From: Brumimicrobium sp.
GTDB taxonomy: Bacteria > Bacteroidota > Bacteroidia > Flavobacteriales_D > Crocinitomicaceae
Assembly (NCBI GenBank): GCA_023957385.1
Contig: JAMLGZ010000002.1
Location: 1 to 64,000 of the forward strand
DNA length: 64,000 nucleotides
Direction: 5' to 3'
Below are positions 33,712 to 42,448 of this stretch, in pieces. Position 1 is the stretch's first letter; every line of letters starts with the position of its first letter. The notes under the pieces are model-generated. The model made no database searches. It saw only the letters and a program-made list of their open reading frames with translations, and was not told where the DNA came from. A program made the translations under genes and the position numbers.

Positions 33712-34190
33712 TGGCTGAAGATTTATTTATAGCAGAAGGAACAAAGCTTGATAAATATGAGATTTTACTTCCTCAGTTAAAATCTTTATGTGAAAACGAG
33801 CCAAACTCGATTGCAAATCTGGCAAACATAGCGGCTGCTATCAAGGAAACTTTTCAATATTTCTGGGTTGGTTTTTACCTTATTGAAAAAGAGGAATTAG
33901 TTTTAGGACCTTTTCAGGGTCCTGTAGCTTGTACGCGTATCCAAAAGGGAAAAGGAGTCTGTGGAACAGCTTGGGCTCAGAAGAAGGCTTTACTTGTTCC
34001 CAATGTAGATGAGTTTCCTGGACATATAGCATGTAGTAGTCTCTCCAAATCAGAAATAGTACTTCCGTTGATAGTAAATGATAGCGTTATCGGAATATTA
34101 GACATTGATCATACAGAATATAATGCCTTTGATGAAACAGATTTAGCATATTTAACTGATATTTGTACATGGCTCGCTCCATTATTATAA
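33711..34190 (+). CDS. msrC: Free methionine-(R)-sulfoxide reductase (GAF-type)
   Basis: A 159-residue GAF-domain enzyme. Cys74 (GPVACTRI), Cys84 (GKGVCGTAW) and Cys108 (HIACSSLSKSEIVLP) keep the 10- and 24-residue spacing of the catalytic and resolving cysteines of known free Met-R-sulfoxide reductases. SEIVLPL and GVLDIDH-like GILDIDHTEYNAF are also typical. It repairs free oxidised methionine using thioredoxin. The start overlaps the previous stop (TAATG). Confidence 0.88.
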   Translation: MAEDLFIAEGTKLDKYEILLPQLKSLCENEPNSIANLANIAAAIKETFQYFWVGFYLIEKEELVLGPFQGPVACTRIQKGKGVCGTAWAQKKALLVPNVDEFPGHIACSSLSKSEIVLPLIVNDSVIGILDIDHTEYNAFDETDLAYLTDICTWLAPLL

Positions 34191-35785
34191 TAGCATTATT
34201 GGCAGGATTACTTGTGTCTTGTGGTCAGGTTGGTGAGATTACTGGCGGTGATAAAGATACCCATGCTCCTCGTGTGCTTACTCAAAAGGTAAAACCTGCC
34301 AATAACAGTTTACATATTGCACCTAAAGAAATTGCTATTCCTTTTGATGAATATGTTGAGTTTAATAAACCTTCTGAAAATATCCGTGTGACTCCTGCAG
34401 ATGTTAAACTTAGCTATAAAATAAAACGTAAAACGGTTCTTTTAAAAGTCATTGATGGTGAATGGAAACCAAATACGACCTATACAATTTATCTAAATCG
34501 AGCAGTAAAAGATATTACAGAGGGGAATGACTCAATTATGTCGTATGTTTTCTCTACAGGGGGATTCATTGATTCCTTACAAACGGCTGTTCAGATTATT
34601 GACGCATATACGGGAGAGCCAGCCAAAAATGTTACGGTGGGTTTATATGAACAACTCTTATTAGATGACACGAGTAAAATAGATCCACGTTATTTTTCAT
34701 CTACCGATAAGGATGGAGTGGCTATCTTTAAGAATATTAAAAATGAATCATTTTATCTGTATGCTTTCCATGATGAAAACAGAAACAATCGTTTAGATGC
34801 AATAGAAAGTAGAGCTGCCCTAAGAAAACCAGTCGAACTTGATATTATGCTAGATTCTATCATTCCACAAATTCGTTTGATGCCGACGAACAATATACCA
34901 TTAAAAATCAAGAATAATAATGTATTTCCCGCAACACGTTGGTGTTTAAGTTTTACCCGTCCTTTTGAACAAACAGAAACTATTGAGTTTATTGACCCAC
35001 AACCTGAATATGTTATATGGAATGCAACTAAAGATTCCCTAACAGCATATTACGATATGAATGAAACTTCTGGGAAACTGAAGGCTATTTGGAGTAAATC
35101 AACTTTGATAGATACCATTTCCAAACCTTATTTCTTTAAGAAATCGAGTCAATTAGAATTTACAAATAATTTGGACAAAGGGAAATTATTGGCAAATGAC
35201 ACCCTACAATTTATGGTAAATACTCCCATCCAAACAATAGACACTTCTCTTATCGAACTTACAACTATCTATGAGAAAGATAGTGTTCCAAACCATTTGA
35301 ATTATCAATTCATCCAGTTATCTCCTACTGAAATTGCTTTCTATTTTGAAAAGAAAAAAGAAATTACAAAAGCTCAAATGAAGTTATCTCCAGGTGCTTT
35401 TTCAAACCAAAATTATAGTGTAAAGGATACTGTAAAAATTAATTTTGAAGTGCAGCAACCACGAGAAACAGGAAGAATGATTTTGGAGTTTGATACCATT
35501 CCTCCGTATGGAATCCTTTTTATAACAAGTAATAAAAAGATGGTGTATCAGGTGGTTTTTGATGGAATTTCCAAGAACACTCATGATATTGATTTTGTAC
35601 AACCTGGTCAATATGGCTTTTACTATCTATTGGATGAAGATAGAGATGGAAAATGGTCCACAGGTTCTATTTTTGAAGACAAGGAAGCTGAAAAAATTAT
35701 CTGGATTCCCGATGTAACTACTATTCGGGCTAATTGGGATGTGAAATCAAAGCTAGATTTGCACTCTGTCAAAAGAAAAGAGTAG
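34169..35785 (+). CDS. Lipoprotein with bacterial Ig-like (SbsA-type) domain
   Basis: A long envelope lipoprotein. ATG 34169 gives MARSIIIIALLAGLLVSC with a clear lipobox and overlaps the previous gene by 22 bp; the longer frame uses a TTG at 34163 and is less likely. The SbsA Ig-like domain follows (APRVLTQKVKPANNSLHIAP to TYTIYLNRAVKDITEGND). The C-terminal part (QPGQYGFYYLLDEDRDGKWSTG) is typical of a conserved Bacteroidota family annotated as Ig-like-domain proteins. Function unknown. Confidence 0.8.
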   Translation: MARSIIIIALLAGLLVSCGQVGEITGGDKDTHAPRVLTQKVKPANNSLHIAPKEIAIPFDEYVEFNKPSENIRVTPADVKLSYKIKRKTVLLKVIDGEWKPNTTYTIYLNRAVKDITEGNDSIMSYVFSTGGFIDSLQTAVQIIDAYTGEPAKNVTVGLYEQLLLDDTSKIDPRYFSSTDKDGVAIFKNIKNESFYLYAFHDENRNNRLDAIESRAALRKPVELDIMLDSIIPQIRLMPTNNIPLKIKNNNVFPATRWCLSFTRPFEQTETIEFIDPQPEYVIWNATKDSLTAYYDMNETSGKLKAIWSKSTLIDTISKPYFFKKSSQLEFTNNLDKGKLLANDTLQFMVNTPIQTIDTSLIELTTIYEKDSVPNHLNYQFIQLSPTEIAFYFEKKKEITKAQMKLSPGAFSNQNYSVKDTVKINFEVQQPRETGRMILEFDTIPPYGILFITSNKKMVYQVVFDGISKNTHDIDFVQPGQYGFYYLLDEDRDGKWSTGSIFEDKEAEKIIWIPDVTTIRANWDVKSKLDLHSVKRKE

Positions 35786-35844
35786 TTGAGATATTCCCTC
35801 TCTAAATTTTTATTCTCTCCTCTTTCTATTTTCTAATAAATTTC

Positions 35845-35852
35845 TAACTTTG
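35845..35852 (+). promoter_or_regulatory. -7 box of yebC
   Basis: TAACTTTG matches TAnnTTTG, 22 bp before the yebC ATG at 35875. A clear -33 TTTG at 19-21 bp spacing is not visible. Confidence 0.4.
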
Positions 35853-35874
35853 AACATCACTAAAATAACAAATT

Positions 35875-36588
35875 ATGGGAAGAGCGTTTGAATACCGAAG
35901 AGCAGCCAAAGAAAAAAGATGGGATAAAATGTCAAGATTATTTCCTCGTCTTGGAAAAGCAATCACATTAGCAGCTAAAGAAGGTGGTGGTGATCCGGAA
36001 ACAAACGCACGTTTACGTACAGCTATTCAAAATGCAAAGGCTGAAAATATGCCTAAGGTAAACATTGAAAATGCGATTAAAAGAGCAACTGAAAAAGACA
36101 TGGCTAATTTTGTAGAACTCACCTACGAAGGTAAAGGACCTCATGGATCTTTATTCTTTGTAGAATGTACTACGGATAATCCAACTCGTACAGTTGCTAA
36201 TGTAAAATCATATTTTAATAAAGCAGGTGGACAAATTGTTCCAAATGGTTCAACTGAATTTATGTTTACTCGTAAGGCTGTTTTCTTTATTCAAGATGCA
36301 AGTGCTTTAGATTTAGATGAATTGGAATTGGATTTAATTGATGCAGGATTAGATTCTATTGAAAAAGGAGAGGAGAACAGCGTTACACTTTTAGCTGATT
36401 ACACTAGTTTTGGAACCATGCATGAGGCATTAGAAGCAAAGAACGTAGAGGTAACCAAAGCCGAATTAAAACGTTTCCCAACTTCCCCATTGGAATTATC
36501 TGACGAACAAATGGATGAAGTTGAAAAACTTCTAGATAAACTAGAGGAAGATGACGACGTTCTCAACGTATTTACTAATATTGAATAA
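35875..36588 (+). CDS. yebC: YebC/PmpR-family protein (translation/transcription factor)
   Basis: A 237-residue protein starting [30 protein letters not shown], the Bacteroidota form of the YebC N-terminus, followed by [23 protein letters not shown] and [20 protein letters not shown]. Family members bind nucleic acid and are linked to ribosome rescue at proline-rich stretches or to transcription control. It is followed by a perfect hairpin (36595-36620) before the glycosyltransferase gene. Confidence 0.93.
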   Translation: MGRAFEYRRAAKEKRWDKMSRLFPRLGKAITLAAKEGGGDPETNARLRTAIQNAKAENMPKVNIENAIKRATEKDMANFVELTYEGKGPHGSLFFVECTTDNPTRTVANVKSYFNKAGGQIVPNGSTEFMFTRKAVFFIQDASALDLDELELDLIDAGLDSIEKGEENSVTLLADYTSFGTMHEALEAKNVEVTKAELKRFPTSPLELSDEQMDEVEKLLDKLEEDDDVLNVFTNIE

Positions 36589-36594
36589 TTCATA

Positions 36595-36620
36595 GCTTGA
36601 TTTAAACTGTTAAATCAAGC
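36595..36620 (+). terminator. Intercistronic hairpin after yebC
   Basis: GCTTGATTTAA (36595-36605) pairs perfectly with TTAAATCAAGC (36610-36620) around ACTG. No T run follows, and the next ATG is only 6 bp later, so it is either a weak terminator, an RNA-processing or stability element, or a translational control element. Confidence 0.5.
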
Positions 36621-36626
36621 CTACAC

Positions 36627-37619
36627 ATGCAAAAAATCCTCATCATACGACTGAGTTCTATCGGTGATATTGTCTTAATAAGCCCGGTGATTCGTTGTGT
36701 GAAACAACAATTGAAAGATGTAGAGGTTCATGTTCTAACTAAAGGACAATACCAAACACTTTACAATACCAACCCGTATGTATCTAAGATTTATACATGG
36801 GAGGAAGAGAATGCAACTAATTTTGCTGGATTAAAAGCCGAAAACTATGATTTTGTAGTCGATTTACATAAAAACATTCGTACTTCTAAAGTCAAAACAA
36901 TACTCCATAAAAAAGGAAAATCTTTCCCGAAATTAAATTTCCAGAAATGGTTGTTGGTGAATTTTAAAAAAGATATACTCCCTAATATTCATATTGTCGA
37001 TAGATACTTTGAAGCGGTAAAGCCTCTAGGAGTAATAAATGATCAAAAAGGATTGGATTTCTTCATTCAAATGGATGAAGAAGCATTTAAAAAGAAATTC
37101 ACTTTCACCGACAAATATATAGTTGTGGCAGTCGGAGCAAAATTTGCAACCAAACGTATGCCTCCCAAAAAACTGAGTGAAGTTTTAGATGGTTTACCAC
37201 TTCCTATTGTTCTTATCGGGGGAAAAGAAGATCAAGACAGTGCTCAGCAAATTGTAGAATTACTTCCCAATCAAAAAATTACAAATACCTGTGGATTACT
37301 TTCCTTTCAAGAATCAGCACAAGTGATTAAAGATGCTCAAGTTATTGTAACGCACGATACAGGTATGATGCATATTGCATCTGCTTTTGAATTACCCATC
37401 GTAAGCATCTGGGGAAATACAGTACCCGCTTTTGGTATGTACCCATATAGACCACAAGCACCTAATTCTTATTCTATCCATGAAGTTTTAGGATTGGATT
37501 GCCGACCTTGTTCTAAGATAGGTTTTGATACTTGTCCAAAAGGACATTTTAATTGTATGATGTTACAAGACACTGTTGCCATCCAGAAGCAGATTCTACA
37601 GTTTCTTAAAAATAATTAG
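36627..37619 (+). CDS. Glycosyltransferase family 9 (heptosyltransferase-like)
   Basis: A 330-residue GT-B enzyme: ILIIRLSSIGDIVLISPVIR (about 4-23) is the typical family start, and the C-terminal domain has VVAVGAKFATKRMPPKK, NTCGLLSFQESAQVIKDAQVIVTHDTGMMHIASAF and WGNTVPAFGMYPY. It should add heptose or a similar sugar to lipopolysaccharide core. Four Cys near the C-terminus (CRPCSKIGFDTCPKGHFNC) are also common in Bacteroidota members. Confidence 0.92.
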   Translation: MQKILIIRLSSIGDIVLISPVIRCVKQQLKDVEVHVLTKGQYQTLYNTNPYVSKIYTWEEENATNFAGLKAENYDFVVDLHKNIRTSKVKTILHKKGKSFPKLNFQKWLLVNFKKDILPNIHIVDRYFEAVKPLGVINDQKGLDFFIQMDEEAFKKKFTFTDKYIVVAVGAKFATKRMPPKKLSEVLDGLPLPIVLIGGKEDQDSAQQIVELLPNQKITNTCGLLSFQESAQVIKDAQVIVTHDTGMMHIASAFELPIVSIWGNTVPAFGMYPYRPQAPNSYSIHEVLGLDCRPCSKIGFDTCPKGHFNCMMLQDTVAIQKQILQFLKNN

Positions 37620-37647
37620 AGGGACAAACTGGCGCTCATCCCTCTAA
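37616..37647 (+). other. Hairpin overlapping the stop codon of the GT9 gene
   Basis: TTAGAGGGA (37616-37624, including the TAG stop) pairs perfectly with TCCCTCTAA (37639-37647) around a 14-nt loop. No T run follows. It may be a weak or factor-dependent terminator. The remaining 37648-37796 bases have no gene. Confidence 0.4.
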
Positions 37648-37796
37648 CCTAAAAAACTAACACTACTACTTATGAAACCTAACACTAATATAAACGATCC
37701 TAATCTCATATTGTTTTATTGGAAAACTTAAAGAATGTTAAAAGAAATCTAAAAGGCAACACGATTTATCTTAGGACATTTTCTCAACTCTTTTAT

Positions 37797-37804
37797 TATT
37801 TTTG
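37797..37804 (+). promoter_or_regulatory. -7 box before a short ORF and the symporter gene
   Basis: TATTTTTG matches TAnnTTTG and ends 6 bp before the ATG at 37811. Transcription from it would begin at or very near that ATG, giving a nearly leaderless message. Confidence 0.45.
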
Positions 37805-37810
37805 CACACA

Positions 37811-37927
37811 ATGAGCCAACAGCCTTCATATCATTCTAGAAAATGGACTCTTGCCTATAGTGCAGTGGTGATTTTTATTGTAGTACTCATTATCTTGTTT
37901 TACGCATTTACTGAATATTTCTCATGA
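37811..37927 (+). CDS. Short single-pass membrane protein (38 residues)
   Basis: A short frame, MSQQPSYHSRKWTLAYSAVV continuing to FTEYFS, with one strong transmembrane helix (about 16-33) after a basic N-terminus. It lies directly after a good -7 box, and its stop overlaps the symporter start codon by ATGA (37924-37927), which implies translational coupling. These features make it a likely real small protein, perhaps an accessory subunit of the symporter. Confidence 0.6.
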   Translation: MSQQPSYHSRKWTLAYSAVVIFIVVLIILFYAFTEYFS

Positions 37928-39648
37928 GCGCAATAGATTGGATTATATTAGTGGTAACACTATTGGCCATCATTGGATATGGTATTTATAAAGGGCGAAC
38001 TGAGAAGACTTTAGAAGGATATTTCAAAGAAGGAAACTCAACAGGATGGTTTCTAATTCTACTTTCCATCATGGGAACCCAGGCAAGTGCGGTTACCTTT
38101 CTATCTGCGCCCGGACAAGCCTATACAGATGGAATGCGCTTTGTACAATATTATTTTGGCTTACCCTTAGCAATGGTTGTGCTGTGTATTACTTTTATTC
38201 CTATTTACCACCGATTAAAGGTTTATACAGCGTATGAATATTTGGAAGGGAGATTTGATTTACGAACACGCTCATTAACTGCATTTTTATTTCTACTGCA
38301 ACGAGGATTATCTACCGGCTTAAGTATTTATGCTCCTTCTATCATTTTATCTTCTCTTTTTGGATGGAACATCTATCTCACCAATATTGTTATGGGAGGG
38401 TTTCTTATCATTTATACTGTAACAGGAGGTTCTAAAGCGGTAACGCATACGCAAAAACTTCAACTGTTTATTGTGTTTATAGGGATGTTCTTAGCTGGTT
38501 ATATGGTAGTCAATATGCTTCCCGACGGCATTAGTTTTAAAGATTCACTTCATGTAGCTGGGAAAATGGGGAAACTCAATGTGATTGAAACCAAAATCGA
38601 TGTAACTAGTGCCGAATGGTGGAAGGATAAATACAATATTTGGAGTGGATTAATAGGCGGTTTTTTCTTAGCTCTTTCTTATTTTGGAACGGATCAATCT
38701 CAGGTAGGACGTTATCTAACTGCAAAAAGCATTAAAGAAAGTAGAATAGGATTGCTACTTAATGGAATGGTTAAAGTTCCTATGCAATTCTTAATTCTAT
38801 TGATTGGTAGTTTGGTATTTGTTTTTTATTTGTTCTATCAATCACCTATGTTCTTTAACCAGAAAGAGGTACAAAAAGTAATGGTGACTGAATATGCCCA
38901 GGATTATCGGAACTTACAAACCATAAATGACTCTTTGAATCTTGTACGAAATCAGCAAACGCATGAATTAGTTGATGCCATTCACTTTGGGGATAGTCAG
39001 CAAATCCTACAAGCCCAAAGTGCCTTACAAAGTAGTGTAGATAAATCAGATGAGATTCGTGCAGAGGGTATAAAGTTGATGAAGAAGGCAAACTATACCG
39101 CAGATACGAATGATACCAATTATATCTTCCTTTATTTCGTAATACAAAACCTCCCGAAAGGACTAATTGGATTGTTGATAGCTATGATTTTCTTATCGGC
39201 CTGGGGAAGTATAGCAGCAGCACTCAATTCTTTAGCTTCTACAACCGTTGTTGACCTATACAAACGAACATGGGTACCAGATAAAGATGAAAATCATTAC
39301 TATAAAGCATCTAAGTGGTTTACGTTTGCATGGGGTGTCTTCTCTATTATAGTTGCAATGTTTGCAAGTAAACTAGGTAGCTTGATTGAGGCTGTGAATG
39401 TTCTCGGCTCACTCTTTTATGGAACTATATTAGGAATATTCCTTGTTGCATTTTACTTCAAAAGAATACGTGGAAAAGCCGTTTTCTATAGTGCACTAAT
39501 TGCAGAAGTACTGGTAATTGCAATCTATATTGCAGATGTGATTTCATTCTTATGGCTTAACGTAATAGGCTGCTTGTTGGTGGTTGTGATTGCAGTGGTT
39601 TTAAAAGATATTTTCAAGATTGAGAAGAGGGAACTTCGACAAGTTTAG
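37924..39648 (+). CDS. Sodium/solute symporter (SSS family)
   Basis: A 574-residue transporter with about 13 transmembrane helices. GTQASAVTFLSAPGQAYTDGMRFVQYYFGLPLAM (about 48-82) and LSYFGTDQSQVGRYLTAKSIKESR (about 250-273) are characteristic of the SGLT-like sodium:solute symporter family. A polar, cytoplasmic or periplasmic insert of about 90 residues (about 310-400) with coiled-coil character separates the later helices. The substrate is unknown. It is coupled to the 38-residue membrane protein upstream. Confidence 0.88.
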   Translation: MSAIDWIILVVTLLAIIGYGIYKGRTEKTLEGYFKEGNSTGWFLILLSIMGTQASAVTFLSAPGQAYTDGMRFVQYYFGLPLAMVVLCITFIPIYHRLKVYTAYEYLEGRFDLRTRSLTAFLFLLQRGLSTGLSIYAPSIILSSLFGWNIYLTNIVMGGFLIIYTVTGGSKAVTHTQKLQLFIVFIGMFLAGYMVVNMLPDGISFKDSLHVAGKMGKLNVIETKIDVTSAEWWKDKYNIWSGLIGGFFLALSYFGTDQSQVGRYLTAKSIKESRIGLLLNGMVKVPMQFLILLIGSLVFVFYLFYQSPMFFNQKEVQKVMVTEYAQDYRNLQTINDSLNLVRNQQTHELVDAIHFGDSQQILQAQSALQSSVDKSDEIRAEGIKLMKKANYTADTNDTNYIFLYFVIQNLPKGLIGLLIAMIFLSAWGSIAAALNSLASTTVVDLYKRTWVPDKDENHYYKASKWFTFAWGVFSIIVAMFASKLGSLIEAVNVLGSLFYGTILGIFLVAFYFKRIRGKAVFYSALIAEVLVIAIYIADVISFLWLNVIGCLLVVVIAVVLKDIFKIEKRELRQV

Positions 39649-39689
39649 AGCAGGTAATTGAATACCGATAGCTATCAGTAGAAAAATAT

Positions 39690-39885
39690 GGATTCCCCCA
39701 CTCCCCCTTTGGAGGGGGGCAGGGGGGAGGACCCTATACCCAATCAAGGAGGGAGGACCCTATACCCAATCAAGGAGGGAGGACCCTATACCCAATCAAG
39801 GAGGGAGGACCTTATACCCAATCAAGGAGGGAGGACCTTATACCCAACCAAGAGAGGAGGACCTTATACCCAACCAAGTGCCAGA
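39690..39885. repeat. G-rich repeat and six-copy 26-bp tandem repeat
   Basis: A C-rich/G-rich inverted block (CCCCCACTCCCCCTTTGG..., 39694-39726) resembling a dispersed repeat common in this phylum leads into six units of GGACCCTATACCCAATCAAG plus GAGGGA. The GAC of successive units falls at 39730, 39756, 39782, 39808, 39834 and 39860, an exact 26-bp period. The later units change CCC to CTT and then diverge. Because 26 is not a multiple of three, the open frame across it is not a believable gene. Confidence 0.85.
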
Positions 39886-39930
39886 TTCCTCACCTCAACC
39901 AAGAAATAATTCTTATATAACTTATAAAAA

Positions 39931-39964
39931 AAGACTGCTCAAAACATTTGAGCAGTCTTTTTTT
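39931..39964. terminator. Bidirectional terminator
   Basis: AAGACTGCTCAAA (39931-39943) pairs perfectly with TTTGAGCAGTCTT (39947-39959) around ACA, with an A run before and a T run after. It serves the symporter gene on + and the DUF2911 gene on -. Confidence 0.85.
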
Positions 39965-39982
39965 ATAAACCTAATATTATTT

Positions 39983-40822
39983 TTATTTATTTGCTTTCAT
40001 TAACTCTTCAGCCATGCGAACATAGTCATCATTGCTAGCTGCTTTAGCTGCTTCGATGGTTTGCATTGCTGATTTGTTTCCTGCTTCTTTATCTCCAAGT
40101 TTATATTCTATCTTTGCTTTTAAAAGAATCATATAATATGCTTTTGGATTCTCTTTAACAGCGTTTTCAGCCCAAACTAATGCTTTCTTTAAATCCTTGT
40201 CATTGTTATAATAATATGTTGCTGCTTGGAAGTAAGCTGGTTTCTTAGATTCCATTGATTCATCAATGCTTTTCATAACACGAGAATCAATCTCTGTAGT
40301 TATTTCAATACTAGCTCTTGTGTTCTCCCATGCAAATACCAAATTAGCAGAAGTAGGTTTAATATTATCCAAATTGATGGTGAAAGATTCTACCTTATCT
40401 CTTAATTCGGTAGTTTCTGTTTTAAAACGTGCTACTTCATTCTTTTTATCGTAGTTATTTACATTCCCTCCTAATTTAAGATCACTGTATAAGAAAATCT
40501 CCCATGCGCCTGCATGTGGAATGGTGTAAATTGCATAAGTTCCTGGTCTTATATGCTGACCTTGTATGGTAACTACATCTGAGAAAGTGATTTGAGTAGA
40601 ACCATTTGCTCCTGTTCTCCATAATTTATCAAATGGAACTACTTCTCCAAAAATCTTTCTATCGTTAGCTACTGGGCGTGAATATTCTATGTTAATTTCA
40701 CCTAAACCAAACTTTTGAGACACTGTTGCTAGTGGGCTTGGTGCTGGCATTTGAATTTGTGCAGTTGCTAATGCTGTTGCGCTGATTGCTACTGCTCCTA
40801 ATAAATACTTCAATTTTTTCAT
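39983..40822 (-). CDS. DUF2911 family secreted protein with TPR-like tail
   Basis: A 279-residue protein with a signal peptide ending ALATAQ. The DUF2911 region (SPLATVSQKFGLGEINIEYSRPVANDRKIFG, KLWRTGANGSTQITFSDVV, IRPGTYAIYTIP) covers about 25-175. The C-terminal 90 residues form TPR-like helices (YYYNNDKDLKKALVWAENAV, LKAKIEYKLGDKEAGNKSA). Function unknown; widespread in Bacteroidota. The promoter -7 box is at 40846-40853. Confidence 0.85.
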   Translation of the reverse strand: MKKLKYLLGAVAISATALATAQIQMPAPSPLATVSQKFGLGEINIEYSRPVANDRKIFGEVVPFDKLWRTGANGSTQITFSDVVTIQGQHIRPGTYAIYTIPHAGAWEIFLYSDLKLGGNVNNYDKKNEVARFKTETTELRDKVESFTINLDNIKPTSANLVFAWENTRASIEITTEIDSRVMKSIDESMESKKPAYFQAATYYYNNDKDLKKALVWAENAVKENPKAYYMILLKAKIEYKLGDKEAGNKSAMQTIEAAKAASNDDYVRMAEELMKANK

Positions 40823-40845
40823 TTGTTTTTAATTTTAAAGAATTC

Positions 40846-40853
40846 CAAAGATA
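40846..40853 (-). promoter_or_regulatory. -7 box of the DUF2911 gene
   Basis: On the - strand TATCTTTG matches TAnnTTTG, 23 bp before the start codon at 40822. No clear -33 element is found at 19-21 bp spacing. Confidence 0.4.
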
Positions 40854-40973
40854 CGATTTTTAATAACATGTCTAAAGATACTATTCGCAAACAGAAATAT
40901 TCTTATTGTAGAAATAATTTGTTAGAATATTGATTTTAATACTCAAAAACTCGCCTTATTCCCTTTGATTTTC

Positions 40974-40981
40974 TACTTTTG
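40974..40981 (+). promoter_or_regulatory. -7 box of the yicC-gmk-nadD operon
   Basis: TACTTTTG matches TAnnTTTG, 14 bp before the yicC ATG. It probably drives the tightly packed run of six genes to 45905. Confidence 0.45.
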
Positions 40982-40995
40982 TCGAAAGGTTTGAT

Positions 40996-41862
40996 ATGTT
41001 ACAATCAATGACAGGATATGGAAAGGCATCTAACACTTTCCAAAATAGAAAAGTTAGTGTAGAAGTTCGCTCTTTGAATAGTAAAGGGAGTGATATTTAT
41101 TTAAAGACCCCTACTGCTTATAGACAATATGAATTGTCGATTCGCAAAAAGTTGCAGGATGTCCTTTTAAGAGGAAAGATTGAATGTACAGTATCAATTG
41201 AAACTTTGGAAGGAAGTGAAATCCCAAGCATTAATAGAGACCTTGCTATTGCATATTATAAAGAGATGAAAGCAATTGCTGAACAAGTTGGAGCTACTTC
41301 GCAAGACATCTTAACTTCCATCTTTAGATTACAAGACGTAATGCAAGTTAAAGAAGAAGATGCAAGCGAAGAAGAATGGAAAGTATTAGAAAACACACTA
41401 AACGAAGCGCTGAATAAACTTATTCAATACCGAAAGAATGAGGGACAAACATTAGAAAAAGACTTTACAATCGCAATACAAGAAATCGAAAATCGCTTAA
41501 ATGAAGTCCCTAAATATGAAACTCTCAGAATTGATACTATTCGAGATCGTATGAATAAATCATTCGAGAAGATCAAAGATGCAAAAGATGAAAATCGTTT
41601 TGAGCAAGAATTGATATATTATATTGAGAAACTAGATATTACAGAAGAGAAAACACGTCTCCAACATCATCTAAATTATTTCAGAGATACAATGAAAAGC
41701 GATGAAGAGGTAGGTCGTAAATTAGGTTTTATTGCTCAGGAAATGGGGCGAGAAATCAATACACTTGGCAGTAAATCTTATCATGCAGACCTGCAAAAGA
41801 TAGTAGTTGAGATGAAAGATTATCTTGAAAAAGTGAAAGAACAAGTTTTAAACGCTTTATAA
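40996..41862 (+). CDS. yicC: YicC-family endoribonuclease
   Basis: A 288-residue protein starting MLQSMTGYGKASNTFQNRKVSVEVRSLNSKGSDIYLK, the YicC/YloC signature, with a C-terminal half ending GREINTLGSKSYHADLQKIVVEMKDYLEKVKEQVLN (family DUF1732). Members form barrel-like oligomers and cleave RNA. It heads the operon yicC-gmk-nadD, a common Bacteroidota order; gmk follows after 4 bp. Confidence 0.93.
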   Translation: MLQSMTGYGKASNTFQNRKVSVEVRSLNSKGSDIYLKTPTAYRQYELSIRKKLQDVLLRGKIECTVSIETLEGSEIPSINRDLAIAYYKEMKAIAEQVGATSQDILTSIFRLQDVMQVKEEDASEEEWKVLENTLNEALNKLIQYRKNEGQTLEKDFTIAIQEIENRLNEVPKYETLRIDTIRDRMNKSFEKIKDAKDENRFEQELIYYIEKLDITEEKTRLQHHLNYFRDTMKSDEEVGRKLGFIAQEMGREINTLGSKSYHADLQKIVVEMKDYLEKVKEQVLNAL

Positions 41863-41866
41863 TTTT

Positions 41867-42448
41867 ATGAGCATATCGTTGGCAAAAGGGAAATGTATTA
41901 TTTTTTCTGCACCATCGGGAGCAGGTAAAACAACTATTGTGCATGCTTTGCTCAAACGCCTTCCTCAATTATCTTTCTCTATTTCCGCATGTTCCCGTGA
42001 CGCTCGGGAGAGTGAGATTCATGGAAAGGATTACTATTTTATGGGTATAGAAGGGTTTAAGAAGAAAATTCAAGAAGAAGCTTTTATCGAGTGGGAGGAA
42101 GTTTATCCCGACCATTTTTATGGCACCTTGAAAGAAGAAGTAGAGCGTGTATGGAACGAAGGAAAAACGGTTATTTTTGATGTAGATGTATTCGGAGGTA
42201 TTAACCTTAAAAAATATTTTGGTGAAAATGCATTGAGTTTTTTTATTGAACCTCCTTCTTTTGAAATCTTGGAAGAACGATTGAGAAAACGTCAAACGGA
42301 AACTGAAGACCGTATTCGAGTTCGTCTTTGTAAAGCAAAAGAAGAAATGCAACAAAAATCAAAATTCGATAAAATTATTGTAAACAACGATCTTGATATC
42401 GCCATTCAAGAAGTGGAAAGCATCGTTAAAGCATATTTGAATCTATGA
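41867..42448 (+). CDS. gmk: Guanylate kinase
   Basis: A 193-residue kinase converting GMP to GDP. The P-loop is APSGAGKTT (about 16-24). The GMP-binding SACSRDARESEIHGKDYYF and EWEEVYPDHFYGTLK segments and the DVDVFGGINLKKYF motif are present, and the lid region has RLRKRQTETEDRIRVRL. It overlaps nadD by 4 bp (ATGA). Confidence 0.95.
   Translation: MSISLAKGKCIIFSAPSGAGKTTIVHALLKRLPQLSFSISACSRDARESEIHGKDYYFMGIEGFKKKIQEEAFIEWEEVYPDHFYGTLKEEVERVWNEGKTVIFDVDVFGGINLKKYFGENALSFFIEPPSFEILEERLRKRQTETEDRIRVRLCKAKEEMQQKSKFDKIIVNNDLDIAIQEVESIVKAYLNL

Noticed and set aside
39728..39880. A CRISPR array
   Set aside because: The 26-bp units are directly adjacent with no unique spacers and no cas gene is present.
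39688..39909. A 73-codon open frame over the 26-bp repeats
   Set aside because: The repeat period is not a multiple of three, so the peptide changes frame from unit to unit; it is a by-product of the repeat.
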